Shown: positions 1 to 8,958 of the stretch, piece by piece
Position numbering within the stretch: the first letter of the stretch is position 1
Layout of the letters: each line of letters begins with the position of its first letter
Origin: Microbacterium azadirachtae
GTDB taxonomy: Bacteria; Actinomycetota; Actinomycetes; Actinomycetales; Microbacteriaceae
Assembly (NCBI RefSeq): GCF_000956505.1
Contig: NZ_JYIX01000027.1
Span: 52,579-116,578 of the forward strand
DNA: 64,000 nt
Direction of reading: 5' to 3'
The notes under the pieces: generated by a model
What the model was told of the DNA's origin: nothing
The model's database searches: none
Seen by the model: only the letters and a program-made list of their open reading frames with translations
Translations under genes and position numbers: made by a program

Positions 1-5
1 GGCAC

Positions 6-49
6 GACGACGGCGCGGCGCCCTCCTGCGAGAGCCCCGCGCCGTCGTC
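6..49. terminator. Perfect 13-bp stem-loop after the metallophosphoesterase gene
   Basis: Arms at 6-18 and 37-49 are exact reverse complements (GACGACGGCGCGG) around an 18-nt loop. The hairpin lies just beyond the stop codon of the leftward gene at 59. No clear U tract follows, as is common for actinobacterial terminators. Confidence 0.6.
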
Positions 50-58
50 CTGCGGAGG

Positions 59-1099
59 TCAGTGCGCGACGTACGGGACGCGCTCCCAGCTCAGCACCTG
101 TCCGGCGCCGGGCCGGTTGATCGTGACGCGCAGCCAGTCCTTGTTGTTCGAGGATCCGTCGACCGTCAGGCGCGTGAGGTTGTCGGCCGAGCCGGTCACC
201 CCGTACGTGTTCAGCCAGGCGGATCCCGCCGCGAGCGGCTTGTCGTCGTTGAAGACGTGGCTGTCCCCGTTGACCAGGTACACCTCGCCGTCGAACGCGC
301 TCGACTCGTCGACGAGCGTCTGCACGAGGCCCTGGAAGGCCGAGATGTCGCTCCCCGCCGGCGTGTAGGTCGGGTCGAACATGTCGGCCTGAAGCAGCAC
401 CATGACGGCGCGGTCGTGCTTCTGCTTCGCCGTCGCGAAAGCGCTCTTCACGACCGAGATCGCGTTCGCCATGCGCGCCTGCTCCGCGGCGAGCTGTTCG
501 GGGCGCGGGCTGGTGTCGCCGAGACCCGCCCACGGCTGGGCCCCGTCGTTGCTGCCCACCACGTGGATCACGGCGAAGTCCACGCCCTGACGGCGCAGGG
601 TCACGTTCTCCGGGAAGCCGGCCGCGGTCTGCGCGTCGACCTTCACCGGGTTCTGCCCGAGGGAGACTCCCGGGTTCGAGAAGAACACGGAGCGGTCGTA
701 GGCGAGGCGCTCGAGCGGGTTGTACGCACCGTTGTTCGCACGGTGGCAGTCGGTCCACTCGTTGTCGCCCGGGGTGTAGACGAGGGGGTTGGCGAAGGTG
801 TCGAAGTCGCCCTTGATCTGCTGGTAGAGGGCGTCGTCGCAGCGGGTGGATCCGTTCTTGATGTCGCCGACGTGGAACGTCATCGCCGGATCGGCGGCGT
901 TGATCTCCTGAATCCACTGCGGGAACAGCGCCTGCTGCGCGGCGCCGTAGGGGACGTCGCCGATGACGGCGAACGAGTAGTGGCCCGGCTTGTCCTGTCC
1001 CGGGGCGTCCGCGGCCCCCGCGGCGAACGCCGGACTCGTGGCGGCCGCGACGGCGGCCAGCGCGGCAGCGAGGGAAAGAAGCGCTCGAGAGGCGCGCAT
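59..1099 (-). CDS. Secreted calcineurin-like metallophosphoesterase
   Basis: The product is a predicted exported phosphoesterase of 346 residues. The N-terminus (MRASRALLSLAAALAAVAAA, then a TSPAFA-A cleavage-like site) is a Sec signal peptide. Metal-binding motifs of the family follow in order: IGDV near residue 49, GDIKNG, GDNEW and NGDSH toward the C-terminus. The ATG at 1099 is chosen because AGGAG sits 6-7 nt upstream; the longer open frame to 1150 would put 17 non-signal residues before it. The gene is monocistronic, with a stem-loop directly downstream. The substrate (phosphomonoester, diester or nucleotide) cannot be told from the sequence. Confidence 0.85.
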   Translation of the reverse strand: MRASRALLSLAAALAAVAAATSPAFAAGAADAPGQDKPGHYSFAVIGDVPYGAAQQALFPQWIQEINAADPAMTFHVGDIKNGSTRCDDALYQQIKGDFDTFANPLVYTPGDNEWTDCHRANNGAYNPLERLAYDRSVFFSNPGVSLGQNPVKVDAQTAAGFPENVTLRRQGVDFAVIHVVGSNDGAQPWAGLGDTSPRPEQLAAEQARMANAISVVKSAFATAKQKHDRAVMVLLQADMFDPTYTPAGSDISAFQGLVQTLVDESSAFDGEVYLVNGDSHVFNDDKPLAAGSAWLNTYGVTGSADNLTRLTVDGSSNNKDWLRVTINRPGAGQVLSWERVPYVAH

Positions 1100-1255
1100 G
1101 CGTAGCTCCTTCGGTAGGCGTGGCGCTCCGAGGAGAGCGTCGAGAGCCACACTGCTCCGCTCGCGCGATGCCGAGGTTGCGCCCGGATGAACAGGGCGGG
1201 AAGAAGTGCCGCGCGCAGGCCGACGCGAGGCCGCGATGCCGAGGGGCGTCCGCGC

Positions 1256-1984
1256 TCACCGACCGGACGGGGGCGGATCGGCGATCCGGGCGGCGCCCGC
1301 GAGATAGCGGTCCACCACGAGGTCCACGAGCGGGGCGGGCGGCTCGCCGTCGTCCAGCAGCGGCTCGGTGAGGGCGGATCCGGCCACGCGCTCCGCGACG
1401 TCGAAGAAGTAGCCGTGCGCGAGCAGGTACGTCGCCACGGGGGCGCCGGGATGCGCGGCGAGGGCGTCGGCGAGGCTCGGCTCCCGGGCGGCGAGGTAGG
1501 CGGGTACGACTGGACGGCGCAGGCGCGCGCCGAGCTGCGCCGCCATCGCCTCGGCATCGGGCAGGGAGCGCGGATCCCGTGATCCCGCGACGGCGAGCAC
1601 GACCGGACCATCGGCGTCGGCATCGGCATCGGCATCGGCGCCGGGAGCGGGGGCTTCCGCCAGCCGGAGTGCGAGCACCTCCGCGAGCCGCGGGTCTGGC
1701 CCGAGCGGATCCGTCACGACCGCATTGCTGCGTGCCCGGGCGGCGCCACCCAGGTCCACCCGCACGTGGAAGCCCTGCGACAGCAGCAGCGGCACGACGA
1801 CCACGGGCCCGTCGACCGCGGCCAGGGCCGTCGGCGCATCCGGCTCCTGCACGTCGACGAATCCGGAGTGCACGGCGACGTCGGGGAGGCGCTCGGCGAC
1901 GCGGCGCACGAGCAGCGCGATCGCGGCGGCGCCGGCGACGTCCGAGGTGCCGTGCGACACGGCGAGCAGTGCGGGGCGGGGCAT
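1256..1984 (-). CDS. CbiX/SirB-like sirohydrochlorin chelatase
   Basis: The 242-residue protein has the two-lobe layout of class II chelatases that insert ferrous iron or cobalt into sirohydrochlorin for siroheme or cobamide synthesis. The first lobe opens with AVSHGTSD, whose His is the expected metal ligand; the second carries AHGYFFDVA near residue 199. An acidic Ala-Asp linker (about residues 121-130, ADADADADAD) is encoded by a 6-bp microsatellite at about 1612-1640, so its length could vary between strains. No siroheme or nitrite/sulfite reductase genes are in the window, so iron versus cobalt is open. Confidence 0.8.
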   Translation of the reverse strand: MPRPALLAVSHGTSDVAGAAAIALLVRRVAERLPDVAVHSGFVDVQEPDAPTALAAVDGPVVVVPLLLSQGFHVRVDLGGAARARSNAVVTDPLGPDPRLAEVLALRLAEAPAPGADADADADADGPVVLAVAGSRDPRSLPDAEAMAAQLGARLRRPVVPAYLAAREPSLADALAAHPGAPVATYLLAHGYFFDVAERVAGSALTEPLLDDGEPPAPLVDLVVDRYLAGAARIADPPPSGR

Positions 1985-2083
1985 GGTCGGAGTGTATGCG
2001 GATGTCCGTGGGCGGTGTTCGGAAGTTCTTCACACACCGACATCGACTCCGATGGGCGTCCGCGTCTTGTGGCGGTCCGCAAG

Positions 2084-2284
2084 TCCGGTTTGGGGCGCCT
2101 CCCGCCACGATCAGGTGTCCTGGTGCGCCCCGAACCGGCAGAACACGCCCCAAACGGGGGCGGGTCGTGCACGCATCTAGGCGACCACTCGTGCCGACGA
2201 TCCGGTTTTGGGGCGCGTCCCGCCACGATCAGGTGTCCTGATGCGCCCCGAATCGGCAGATCGCGCCCCAAACGGGGGCGGGTC
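2084..2284. repeat. Two direct copies of an ~83-bp palindromic repeat (family A)
   Basis: Copies lie at 2084-2166 and 2201-2284 and differ at only a few positions. Each contains inverted arms GTTTGGGGCG / CGCCCCAAAC around a shared core, so each can fold into a hairpin. The second copy overlaps the stop codon of the RIO kinase gene. Confidence 0.8.
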
Positions 2285-3161
2285 ACCCGAACGACTCCGC
2301 GACCAGCTCGCCGAAGAGCTCCTCCGCGTCGACGTCGAGGCGCTGTCGGGCGAACCAGTCGCACACGTTGACGCAGTCGCGGTGCAGCAGGTCCAGCCCC
2401 TGCGGGTTCGCGACCGTGTCCACGATCTGCGGCAGGTCGATCACGACCACGCGGCCGTCCTGGACGAGCAGGTTGTACGGGGACAGGTCGCCGTGCGCGA
2501 CCCCGGCTCTGGCGAAGGTCCGCATGAGCGCGGCGACCTGCGCGAACAGATCGGGGAGCGCCTCCGGATCGTGCCGCACCTGCGCGAGCCGGGGCGCCGC
2601 GGCACCACCGGCGGATCCGATGAACTCCATGAGCACCTCGGTGCCGCTCACCTGCACCGGATAGGGCACGGGGGCGCCGAGCTCCCACATCCGGCGCAGG
2701 GCCTCGAACTCGGCCAGCGACCACTGCGCTGCGGCGACCTCGCGGCCGTGCTCCGACTTCTTCGCGAGGGCGCGGGCGTCGCGCGAGTTCCGGGTGCGCC
2801 GACCCTCGGTGTACACGGCGGAGCGGTGGAACGAGCGGTGCTCGGTGCCGCGATAGCGCTTGGCGGCGAGGAGCGTGCGCTGGCCGGGATCGCCCGGCAC
2901 GGCGCGCTCGAGGAGGAAGACGTCGGCCTCCTTGCCGGTCTTGAGGATGCCGAGCTCGGTGTCGACCGCACCGGCCGAGGTCACCACCCAGTCGGGGCGC
3001 GGGTGCGGACCGCGCTCGGTCGGCGTCGCGGCGGGCCAGGTGGTCCAGCGCTGTCCTTCGCCGAGTTCGACATCGGCGAAGGACAGGCCGAGGTCGTCGT
3101 CATCGGCGGCGGAGAGGAAAAGGGAAGCAGAGGCATCCGAGGATGCGGAGGAAGGGATCAC
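2283..3161 (-). CDS. RIO1-family serine protein kinase
   Basis: Predicted cytoplasmic atypical protein kinase of 292 residues. The RIO fold is visible: TGKEADVFLLE (flexible P-loop) near residue 75, AKRYR with the ATP-binding Lys near 100, HGDLSPYNLLV (catalytic loop with Asp and Asn) near 222, and VVIDLPQIVD (metal-binding Asp) near 238. The start is GTG at 3161 with GGAG 6 nt upstream. In archaea and eukaryotes RIO kinases act in ribosome maturation; in bacteria the substrate is not established. A 14-codon reading frame with a strong ribosome-binding site lies 48 nt upstream and may be a leader peptide. Confidence 0.88.
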   Translation of the reverse strand: MIPSSASSDASASLFLSAADDDDLGLSFADVELGEGQRWTTWPAATPTERGPHPRPDWVVTSAGAVDTELGILKTGKEADVFLLERAVPGDPGQRTLLAAKRYRGTEHRSFHRSAVYTEGRRTRNSRDARALAKKSEHGREVAAAQWSLAEFEALRRMWELGAPVPYPVQVSGTEVLMEFIGSAGGAAAPRLAQVRHDPEALPDLFAQVAALMRTFARAGVAHGDLSPYNLLVQDGRVVVIDLPQIVDTVANPQGLDLLHRDCVNVCDWFARQRLDVDAEELFGELVAESFG

Positions 3162-3209
3162 GAGAGGCTCCGGGTCGGGGCCGCTCGCGAAGTGATGGGG
3201 CGGGCGGCC

Positions 3210-3254
3210 TCAGGGAAGAAGGTCGGCAAAGGGCGCGACAACAGAGACGTTCAT
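3210..3254 (-). CDS. Possible 14-residue leader peptide before the RIO kinase gene
   Basis: An ATG at 3254 follows AGGGAAGGAG at good spacing and opens a frame encoding MNVSVVAPFADLLP before TGA at 3210. It sits 48 nt ahead of the kinase start on the same strand. The strong ribosome-binding site is the only positive evidence; there is no known family. Confidence 0.3.
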   Translation of the reverse strand: MNVSVVAPFADLLP

Positions 3255-3433
3255 CGTCAGCTCCTTCCCTCGGATCCCGGGGCGATCCCGGTGCCCGCCG
3301 AGTCTACGGGGCCGCGGCCCTCGCGCGGAAGCCCCAGGAAGGATCCGAAGACCCATCGAAAGGTGGAGGCCTGCGGGAAGCGGCCGGGGGATCCCGATCC
3401 CTACGCTGGAGGGGACCCGACCCGAGGAGAGAC

Positions 3434-3898
3434 GTGTTCACCACTCCCGCCCGCCTTTTCCGCGTGCTCGCGATCGCCGAGGCCATCACCTGGACCCTCC
3501 TGATCGGCGCCCTGATCGGCCGCGCCACGGGTCTGCCTCCGGTGCTCGTGACGATCGCCGGATCCATCCACGGCTTCGTCTTCCTCTCCTACGGCGCCAC
3601 GGCGGTGCTGCTCGCGTTCCACCAGCGCTGGGGCGTCGGCGTCGCGATCCTCGCGATCGCGAGCGCGATCGTGCCCTACGCCACGATCCCCGCCGAGATC
3701 TGGCTGCACCGCAGTGGCCGCCTCGCCGGCGACTGGCGCCTGGAGCAGACGGAGGATCCGCGCGACGCCGCCTGGTACGACCGCACGATGCGGTGGTTCC
3801 TGCACCGTCCGTGGGTGCTCGCGCTGCTCATCGTCGCCGCGGTCGCCGCGCTCTTCGCGGTCCTGCTGCTGATCGGCCCTCCCGGCGGGAGCCACTGA
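3434..3898 (+). CDS. DUF3817 integral membrane protein
   Basis: A 154-residue membrane protein. Three hydrophobic stretches at the N-terminal side (residues about 7-27, 35-55 and 60-80) match the DUF3817 domain of actinobacterial membrane proteins, and a fourth helix lies near the C-terminus (about 130-150). A soluble segment of about 40 residues separates the third and fourth helices. GTG at 3434 is preferred because GAGGAGAG precedes it; the open frame extends far upstream but that part is not protein-like. Function unknown. Confidence 0.75.
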   Translation: MFTTPARLFRVLAIAEAITWTLLIGALIGRATGLPPVLVTIAGSIHGFVFLSYGATAVLLAFHQRWGVGVAILAIASAIVPYATIPAEIWLHRSGRLAGDWRLEQTEDPRDAAWYDRTMRWFLHRPWVLALLIVAAVAALFAVLLLIGPPGGSH

Positions 3899-3991
3899 CC
3901 GCAGTCCGACCGCGGAAGAGTCTGGATCGGGCGCGGGGTGCCGTGCGAGGATGGCGGTCATCCGCGCCCGCCGCCCTCTTCCGGAGTCGTC

Positions 3992-4318
3992 ATGACCGTG
4001 CTCGAGATCCGCTCCTACGTCCTGCATCCCGGTGCCCGTCAGAGCTTCCACGACCTCTTCCACACGAAGGTCATGCCGATGCTCGCCGATCAGGGGATCC
4101 GCGTGGTGCGCTACGGCGCGAGCGAGCACGACGACGTCTCCTACGTCCTCATGCGCGCGTTCGATTCGACGCTCCACCGGGACGAGCAGGAGGACCGCTT
4201 CTACGGCAGCGCGCTGTGGCGAGAGGGGTACCGCGAAGAGGTGCTGGCGATGATCGCCTCCTATCAGGAGGTGGTCCTCACGCTGGACGACGCGACGGTG
4301 GACGCGCTCGGAGCCTGA
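3992..4318 (+). CDS. NIPSNAP-family protein
   Basis: A 108-residue protein starting MTVLEIRSYVLHPG. The family signature is an early E-hRxYxLxPG followed by a ferredoxin-like alpha/beta dimeric barrel; here the first strand, the FHxxFHTKVMPML helix and the central VVRYGASEHDD strand can be followed. Many bacterial members are small cytoplasmic proteins of unclear role, some associated with stress or catabolism. It precedes dnaK but ends before the heat-shock promoter, so it is not part of that operon. Confidence 0.75.
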   Translation: MTVLEIRSYVLHPGARQSFHDLFHTKVMPMLADQGIRVVRYGASEHDDVSYVLMRAFDSTLHRDEQEDRFYGSALWREGYREEVLAMIASYQEVVLTLDDATVDALGA

Positions 4319-4351
4319 GGTTCACGACGACGCGGGCCACCAGCACTCAAA

Positions 4352-4424
4352 CTTGAGCCGACTGGTATCAAGTTTGTTGACAACGCTTGACGTCGGGCGT
4401 ACCCTTGAGTCATCGCGACTCAGG
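4352..4424 (+). promoter_or_regulatory. dnaK promoter with HspR (HAIR) operators
   Basis: TTGACA at 4377-4382 and TACCCT at 4400-4405 are spaced by 17 nt, a good vegetative promoter. A near-perfect HAIR box, CTTGAGT-N7-ACTCAGG, lies at 4404-4424, overlapping the -10 and the start region. A second, weaker one, CTTGAGC-N7-TATCAAG, lies at 4352-4372 beside the -35. This is the classical arrangement for HspR repression with DnaK as co-repressor, consistent with hspR closing the operon. Confidence 0.88.
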
Positions 4425-4501
4425 TTTCGGAGGGATCTTCTCCGGCGGAACAGGGGATCGCGCAGACTTTCCCAGAAACTTCCGACTGAAGGAGAAAACA
4501 A

Positions 4502-6364
4502 ATGGCACGTGCTGTCGGTATCGACCTCGGTACGACGAACTCCGTCGTCAGCGTCCTCGAGGGCGGCGAGCCCAAGGTCATCGCCAACGCAGAAGGCTTC
4601 CGGACCACCCCCTCGGTGGTCGCCTTCACCAAGGACGGGGAGGTGCTCGTCGGCGAGACCGCGAAGCGCCAGGCCGTCACCAACGTGGACCGCACGATCG
4701 CATCGGTCAAGCGCCACATGGGCACCGACTGGTCGTTCGACGTGGACGGCAAGAAGTGGACGCCGCAGGAGATCTCCGCGCGCATCCTGCAGAAGCTCAA
4801 GCGCGACGCCGAGGCGTACCTGGGCGACACCGTGACCGACGCGGTCATCACGGTCCCCGCATACTTCAACGACGCCGAGCGTCAGGCCACCAAGGAGGCC
4901 GGCGAGATCTCGGGCCTCAACGTCCTGCGCATCATCAACGAGCCCACCGCCGCGGCCCTGGCCTACGGCCTGGACAAGGGCAAGGAGGACGAGCTCATCC
5001 TCGTCTTCGACCTCGGTGGCGGCACGTTCGACGTCTCGCTGCTCGAGGTGGGCAAGGACGACGACTTCTCGACGATCCAGGTGCGCTCCACCGCCGGTGA
5101 CAACCGCCTCGGCGGCGACGACTGGGACCAGCGCCTCGTCGACTACCTGATCAAGCAGTTCAAGGACTCGACCGGCGTCGACGTCTCGGGCGACAAGATC
5201 GCACTGCAGCGCCTCAAGGAGGCCGCGGAGCAGGCGAAGAAGGAGCTCAGCTCCTCGACGTCGACCAGCGTCAACCTGCCGTACCTGTCGCTCACCGAGA
5301 ACGGCCCCGTGTCGCTGAGCGAGACGATCACCCGCGCGAAGTTCGAGGACCTCACCAAGGACCTGCTCGACCGCACCAAGAAGCCCTTCGAGGACGTGAT
5401 CCGCGAGGCCGGCATCAAGGTCGGCGACATCGCCCACGTCGTGCTCGTCGGCGGATCCACCCGTATGCCCGCCGTGGCCGAGCTCGTCAAGCGCGAGGCC
5501 GGCAAGGAGGCCAACAAGGGCGTGAACCCGGACGAGGTCGTCGCCGTCGGCGCAGCCCTCCAGGCCGGTGTCCTGAAGGGCGAGCGCAAGGACGTCCTCC
5601 TCATCGACGTCACCCCGCTGAGCCTCGGCATCGAGACCAAGGGCGGCATGATGACCAAGCTCATCGAGCGCAACACGGCCATCCCGACCAAGCGCAGTGA
5701 GACCTTCACGACCGCCGACGACAACCAGCCGTCGGTCGCGATCCAGGTCTTCCAGGGCGAGCGCGAGTTCACCCGCGACAACAAGCCGCTGGGCACGTTC
5801 GAGCTGACCGGCATCGCGCCGGCTCCGCGCGGCATCCCGCAGATCGAGGTCACCTTCGACATCGACGCGAACGGCATCGTGCACGTGTCCGCCAAGGACA
5901 AGGGCACGGGCAAGGAGCAGTCGATGACCATCACGGGCGGCTCGTCGCTCTCGAAGGACGACATCGACCGCATGGTGCGCGAGGCCGAGGAGCACGCCGC
6001 CGAGGACAAGAAGCGCCGTGAGTCGGCCGAGGTCCGCAACCAGGCCGAGACCCTGTCCTACTCGATCGAGAAGCTCATCTCGGAGAACGAGGACAAGCTG
6101 CCGGAGGACGTCAAGACCGAGGTCAAGGCCGACGTCGACGCGCTGAAGACCGCGCTGGCCGGCGAGGACGACGAGGCCGTGAAGACCGCGTTCGACAAGC
6201 TGAACGCGTCGCAGTCGAAGCTGGGCGAGGCGATCTACGCGCAGTCCCAGGCCGACGCGGCGGCCCCCGGTGCCTCCGAGGGCGCCCCGGCCGGCGAGAG
6301 CGCGGCGTCCGATGAGGACGTCGTGGACGCCGAGGTCGTGGAAGACGAGGACGAGAAGAAGTGA
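4502..6364 (+). CDS. dnaK: Molecular chaperone DnaK (Hsp70)
   Basis: The 620-residue ATP-dependent chaperone has the usual actinobacterial length. It begins [14 protein letters not shown] (phosphate-binding loop), with [28 protein letters not shown] and [13 protein letters not shown] in the nucleotide-binding domain. The linker [16 protein letters not shown] leads into the substrate-binding domain, and an acidic tail ends [12 protein letters not shown]. First gene of dnaK-grpE-dnaJ-hspR; its stop overlaps the grpE start. A strong AAGGAG site precedes the ATG. Confidence 0.98.
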   Translation: MARAVGIDLGTTNSVVSVLEGGEPKVIANAEGFRTTPSVVAFTKDGEVLVGETAKRQAVTNVDRTIASVKRHMGTDWSFDVDGKKWTPQEISARILQKLKRDAEAYLGDTVTDAVITVPAYFNDAERQATKEAGEISGLNVLRIINEPTAAALAYGLDKGKEDELILVFDLGGGTFDVSLLEVGKDDDFSTIQVRSTAGDNRLGGDDWDQRLVDYLIKQFKDSTGVDVSGDKIALQRLKEAAEQAKKELSSSTSTSVNLPYLSLTENGPVSLSETITRAKFEDLTKDLLDRTKKPFEDVIREAGIKVGDIAHVVLVGGSTRMPAVAELVKREAGKEANKGVNPDEVVAVGAALQAGVLKGERKDVLLIDVTPLSLGIETKGGMMTKLIERNTAIPTKRSETFTTADDNQPSVAIQVFQGEREFTRDNKPLGTFELTGIAPAPRGIPQIEVTFDIDANGIVHVSAKDKGTGKEQSMTITGGSSLSKDDIDRMVREAEEHAAEDKKRRESAEVRNQAETLSYSIEKLISENEDKLPEDVKTEVKADVDALKTALAGEDDEAVKTAFDKLNASQSKLGEAIYAQSQADAAAPGASEGAPAGESAASDEDVVDAEVVEDEDEKK

Positions 6365-7026
6365 TGACGGATCCCAAGGACTTCGAAGAGCCCGAAGAGG
6401 GTCGTGAGGTCGGCGGTCAGGGGTCGGACGCGAACGCGTCCGGCCCCGGGCCGGTCCCTGAGCCCGTCGAAGGATCCGATGACGCGCAGGACGCCGAAGA
6501 GCTCACGGTCGACGACATCCTGAACATCGCTCAGAACGACGACGCGCTCGCCGAGGACGCCGTGGAGGATGCGGCCCTCCACGACGCCGAGCACACCCTG
6601 CTCGTCGACCTCAAGCGCCTTCAGGCCGAGTACGCGAACTACCGCCGCCGCACCGAGGAGCAGCGCGGTGTCGAGATCCAGCGCGCGAAGGGCGAGGCCG
6701 CCAAGGGCCTGCTCCCCGTGCTCGACGACCTCGACCGCGCCGCCGCGCACGGCGATCTGGAGGAAGGAAGCCCCTTCGCCGCGATCGCCGACAAGATCCG
6801 CTCGGTCGTCGAGCGCCTCGGCGTGGTCTCCTACGGCGAGAAGGGCGACGAGTTCGACCCGCAGCAGCACGAGGCGATCTTCCAGCAGCCCACTCCGGGT
6901 GTGGAGAAGACCATCGTGCTCGAGGTCGTCGAGGTGGGCTACCGCCTGGGCGATGTCGAGCTGCGTCCCGCCAAGGTCGTCGTCGCCGTTCCCCCTGACC
7001 CTTCGGCAGGCTCAGGGACCGCTTAG
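6364..7026 (+). CDS. grpE: Nucleotide exchange factor GrpE
   Basis: GrpE releases ADP from DnaK. The disordered acidic N-terminus is followed by the coiled coil (LLVDLKRLQAEYANYRRR, about residues 78-95) and the beta-wing ending QPTPGVEKTIVLEVVEVGY. The start is ATG 6364, overlapping the dnaK TGA by one base; GTG 6361 is an alternative. Two short palindromic repeats lie inside the gene: 6453-6473 encodes VPEPVEG in the N-terminal tail, and 6999-7020 (opposite orientation) encodes DPSAGSGT at the very C-terminus. Both fall in segments likely to tolerate insertion. Confidence 0.95.
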   Translation: MTDPKDFEEPEEGREVGGQGSDANASGPGPVPEPVEGSDDAQDAEELTVDDILNIAQNDDALAEDAVEDAALHDAEHTLLVDLKRLQAEYANYRRRTEEQRGVEIQRAKGEAAKGLLPVLDDLDRAAAHGDLEEGSPFAAIADKIRSVVERLGVVSYGEKGDEFDPQQHEAIFQQPTPGVEKTIVLEVVEVGYRLGDVELRPAKVVVAVPPDPSAGSGTA

Positions 7027-7029
7027 CAT

Positions 7030-8016
7030 ATGGCTAGCCAGGACTGGTTCGACAAGGACTTCTACAAGACCCTCGGCGTCTCGAAGGACGTGTCCGAGGC
7101 GGATCTGAAGAAGACCTACCGCAAGCTCGCGCGCAAGTACCACCCCGACTCCAACGCCGGCGATGCCGCGGCGGAGGCGAAGTTCAAGGAGATCAGCGAG
7201 GCGTACTCGGTGCTCTCCGACAAGGAGCAGCGTGCCGAGTACGACCAGATCCGCGCCATGGGCGCCGGCGGCGCGCGCTTCACGGCTCCGGGGAGCGCCG
7301 GCAACGGCGGCTTCGACGACGTGTTCAGCGCGTTCGGCCGTGGCCGTGGCGGGCAGCAGGGCGACTTCGACGACATCTTCGCGATGTTCAACCAGGGCGG
7401 CGGATCCTTCGGCTCCGGGCGCTTCGGTCAGCCGTCCGGCGGCTACCGGGGCTTCGGCGGCCCGCAGAAGGGCGCCGATGTCACGGCCCGCACGACGCTG
7501 TCGTTCGCGACAGCGGTGCAGGGCGAGACCGTGACGCTGCAGGGCGAGGACGGCCGGCCGCTCAAGGTGAAGATCCCCGCCGGCGTCAAGGACGGGCAGA
7601 AGATCCGGCTCCGCGGCCGGGGGCGTCCCTCGCCCGATGGCGGGGAGAACGGCGACATCGTGGTGCAGGTCGCCGTGAAGCCGCATCCGGTGTTCACCCG
7701 CGACGGGCTGAACCTGCGCGTCACCGTGCCGATCACCTTCACCGAGGCCGCGCTCGGCGCCACCATCGAGGTGCCGACGCTCGGCGGCGATCCGGTCAAG
7801 CTCAAGGTCGCGGCGGGCACGCCGTCCGGCCGGGTGCTGCGGGTCAAGGGCCGCGGGGTCACCACGTCCAAGGGCACCGGCGACCTGCTCGCCGAGGTCC
7901 AGGTCGCCGTGCCGTCGCACCTCGACGACGCCGCGCGCGAAGCGCTGGAGCGTTTCCGTGCCGCCGAACCCGCGGAGAACCCGCGTACCGAGCTGCTGGC
8001 GAAGGCGCGGGCGTGA
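7030..8016 (+). CDS. dnaJ: DnaJ-family co-chaperone lacking the zinc finger
   Basis: Hsp40 partner that stimulates DnaK ATPase, 328 residues. The J domain has YRKLARKYHPDSN with the HPD triad near residue 39. A Gly/Phe-rich linker (about 80-145) leads directly to the two C-terminal substrate-binding beta domains. There is no CxxCxGxG repeat and no cysteine anywhere, so this is a type II/CbpA-like DnaJ rather than the zinc-finger type. Its place between grpE and hspR is typical of actinobacterial heat-shock operons. Confidence 0.93.
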   Translation: MASQDWFDKDFYKTLGVSKDVSEADLKKTYRKLARKYHPDSNAGDAAAEAKFKEISEAYSVLSDKEQRAEYDQIRAMGAGGARFTAPGSAGNGGFDDVFSAFGRGRGGQQGDFDDIFAMFNQGGGSFGSGRFGQPSGGYRGFGGPQKGADVTARTTLSFATAVQGETVTLQGEDGRPLKVKIPAGVKDGQKIRLRGRGRPSPDGGENGDIVVQVAVKPHPVFTRDGLNLRVTVPITFTEAALGATIEVPTLGGDPVKLKVAAGTPSGRVLRVKGRGVTTSKGTGDLLAEVQVAVPSHLDDAAREALERFRAAEPAENPRTELLAKARA

Positions 8017-8037
8017 TGAGCCTCTCGGTCGTTGAGC

Positions 8038-8188
8038 GTCCTTCGTCTCGTCGCTGCGCTCCTCGCTCAGGAACCGGTTCGCCGGTCCCTGAGCGCCTCG
8101 CTTCAGGAACCGGTTCGTCGGTCCCTGAGCGAGCCGCTTCAGGAACCGGTTCGTCGGTCCCTGAGCGAGCGCAGCGAGACGAAGGGCG
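8038..8188. repeat. Three 36-bp tandem repeats inside long inverted arms, between dnaJ and hspR
   Basis: The unit beginning CAGGAACCGGTTCG starts at 8068, 8104 and 8140 (period 36). The array is flanked by arms at about 8038-8071 and 8159-8188 that are near-perfect reverse complements (CCTTCGTCTCG..CTCAGG against CCTGAGCGAGC..CGAAGG). The elements are built from the same CCCTGAGC modules found elsewhere in the window. In RNA the region could form a large hairpin between the last two operon genes. Confidence 0.85.
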
Positions 8189-8223
8189 TCCGATGACCGG
8201 AACGGCAGTGCCGGAGGTGCGCC

Positions 8224-8703
8224 GTGGGCGATGAGCGCATGAGCGCGGACACCCCGGTCTTCGCGATCGCGGTCGCCGCCGAGCTCGCCGGGATGCACCC
8301 GCAGACCCTGCGGCAGTACGACCGGATCGGCCTGGTCGTGCCCGGTCGCACCCGAGGCGGGTCCCGCCGCTATTCGATGCGCGACATCGAGCAGCTGCGC
8401 GAGGTCGCCCAGCTGTCCAGCGAGGGCATGAGCCTGCCCGCGATCGCGCGCCTCCTCGACCTCGAGGACGAGGTGCGCACGCTGCACCGCCGCGTGGTCG
8501 AGCTCGAGCTCGCACTGCGCGAGGAGCGCGCCAACCGTCCCGGTCTGCGCGTGTTCGCCGCAGGCACGTCCGGATCCGTCATGGCCGTCCCGTCGGGCCG
8601 CCGGATCCGCCGCTCCACCGAGGTCGTGCTGTGGCGGCCGTGGGGGAGCACTCCGGAGCACCCCGACGACCTCGCCGACGACCCGGACGACAGCGCCCGC
8701 TGA
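8224..8703 (+). CDS. hspR: Heat-shock repressor HspR (MerR family)
   Basis: The 159-residue repressor binds HAIR boxes and autoregulates the dnaK operon. The MerR-type winged helix-turn-helix spans residues about 12-80: VAAELAGMHPQTLRQYDRIGLV, then the wing RGGSRRYSMRDIEQLR. A short coiled coil follows (LEDEVRTLHRRVVELELALRE), with a variable, proline- and acid-rich C-terminus. GTG 8224 is chosen because GGAGG at 8213-8217 gives 6-nt spacing; the internal ATG at 8239 would be 21 nt away. The HAIR sites are at 4352-4424. Confidence 0.93.
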   Translation: MGDERMSADTPVFAIAVAAELAGMHPQTLRQYDRIGLVVPGRTRGGSRRYSMRDIEQLREVAQLSSEGMSLPAIARLLDLEDEVRTLHRRVVELELALREERANRPGLRVFAAGTSGSVMAVPSGRRIRRSTEVVLWRPWGSTPEHPDDLADDPDDSAR

Positions 8704-8745
8704 GCGGCGCCGCGGGCGCCGTCTGCGCGCCCGCGATCGGTCCAA

Positions 8746-8853
8746 TAGTATCTGAAATCGATTTCCATTGCGAAGCGTCTCACTGCCCGGTGGCGGGTTC
8801 GGAAGCGAATCCGCGAAGAGTGTCTTGTGTCTGAAATCGATTTCGCCTACTCT
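8746..8853 (+). promoter_or_regulatory. Importer promoter with two LacI-type operators GAAATCGATTTC
   Basis: Perfect 12-bp palindromes lie at 8754-8765 and 8833-8844, with centres 79 bp apart, which would allow looping. TTGTGT at 8825-8830 and TACTCT at 8848-8853 are 17 nt apart, so the second operator fills the spacer of this promoter. A TAGTAT at 8746-8751 next to the first operator may be a second -10. The same palindrome occurs at the kinase operon and, with a mismatch, at the lacI promoter. Confidence 0.8.
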
Positions 8854-8958
8854 GAGTGCAGCCCGGTCGATGCCGACTCAGCGCGACCGCGGACCCGGCC
8901 CCCCGTGCCGGACCCAGCACCGAATCGACGAGGAAGTCGTGTTCCCGAGGAGGAACCC

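Noticed and set aside
1612..1640. Possible minisatellite as a sign of phase variation in the CbiX gene
   Set aside because: The unit is 6 bp, so length changes stay in frame and only alter an Ala-Asp linker; no on/off switch would result.
8038..8188. CRISPR array between dnaJ and hspR
   Set aside because: The 36-bp units are directly contiguous without unique spacers and no cas genes are present.
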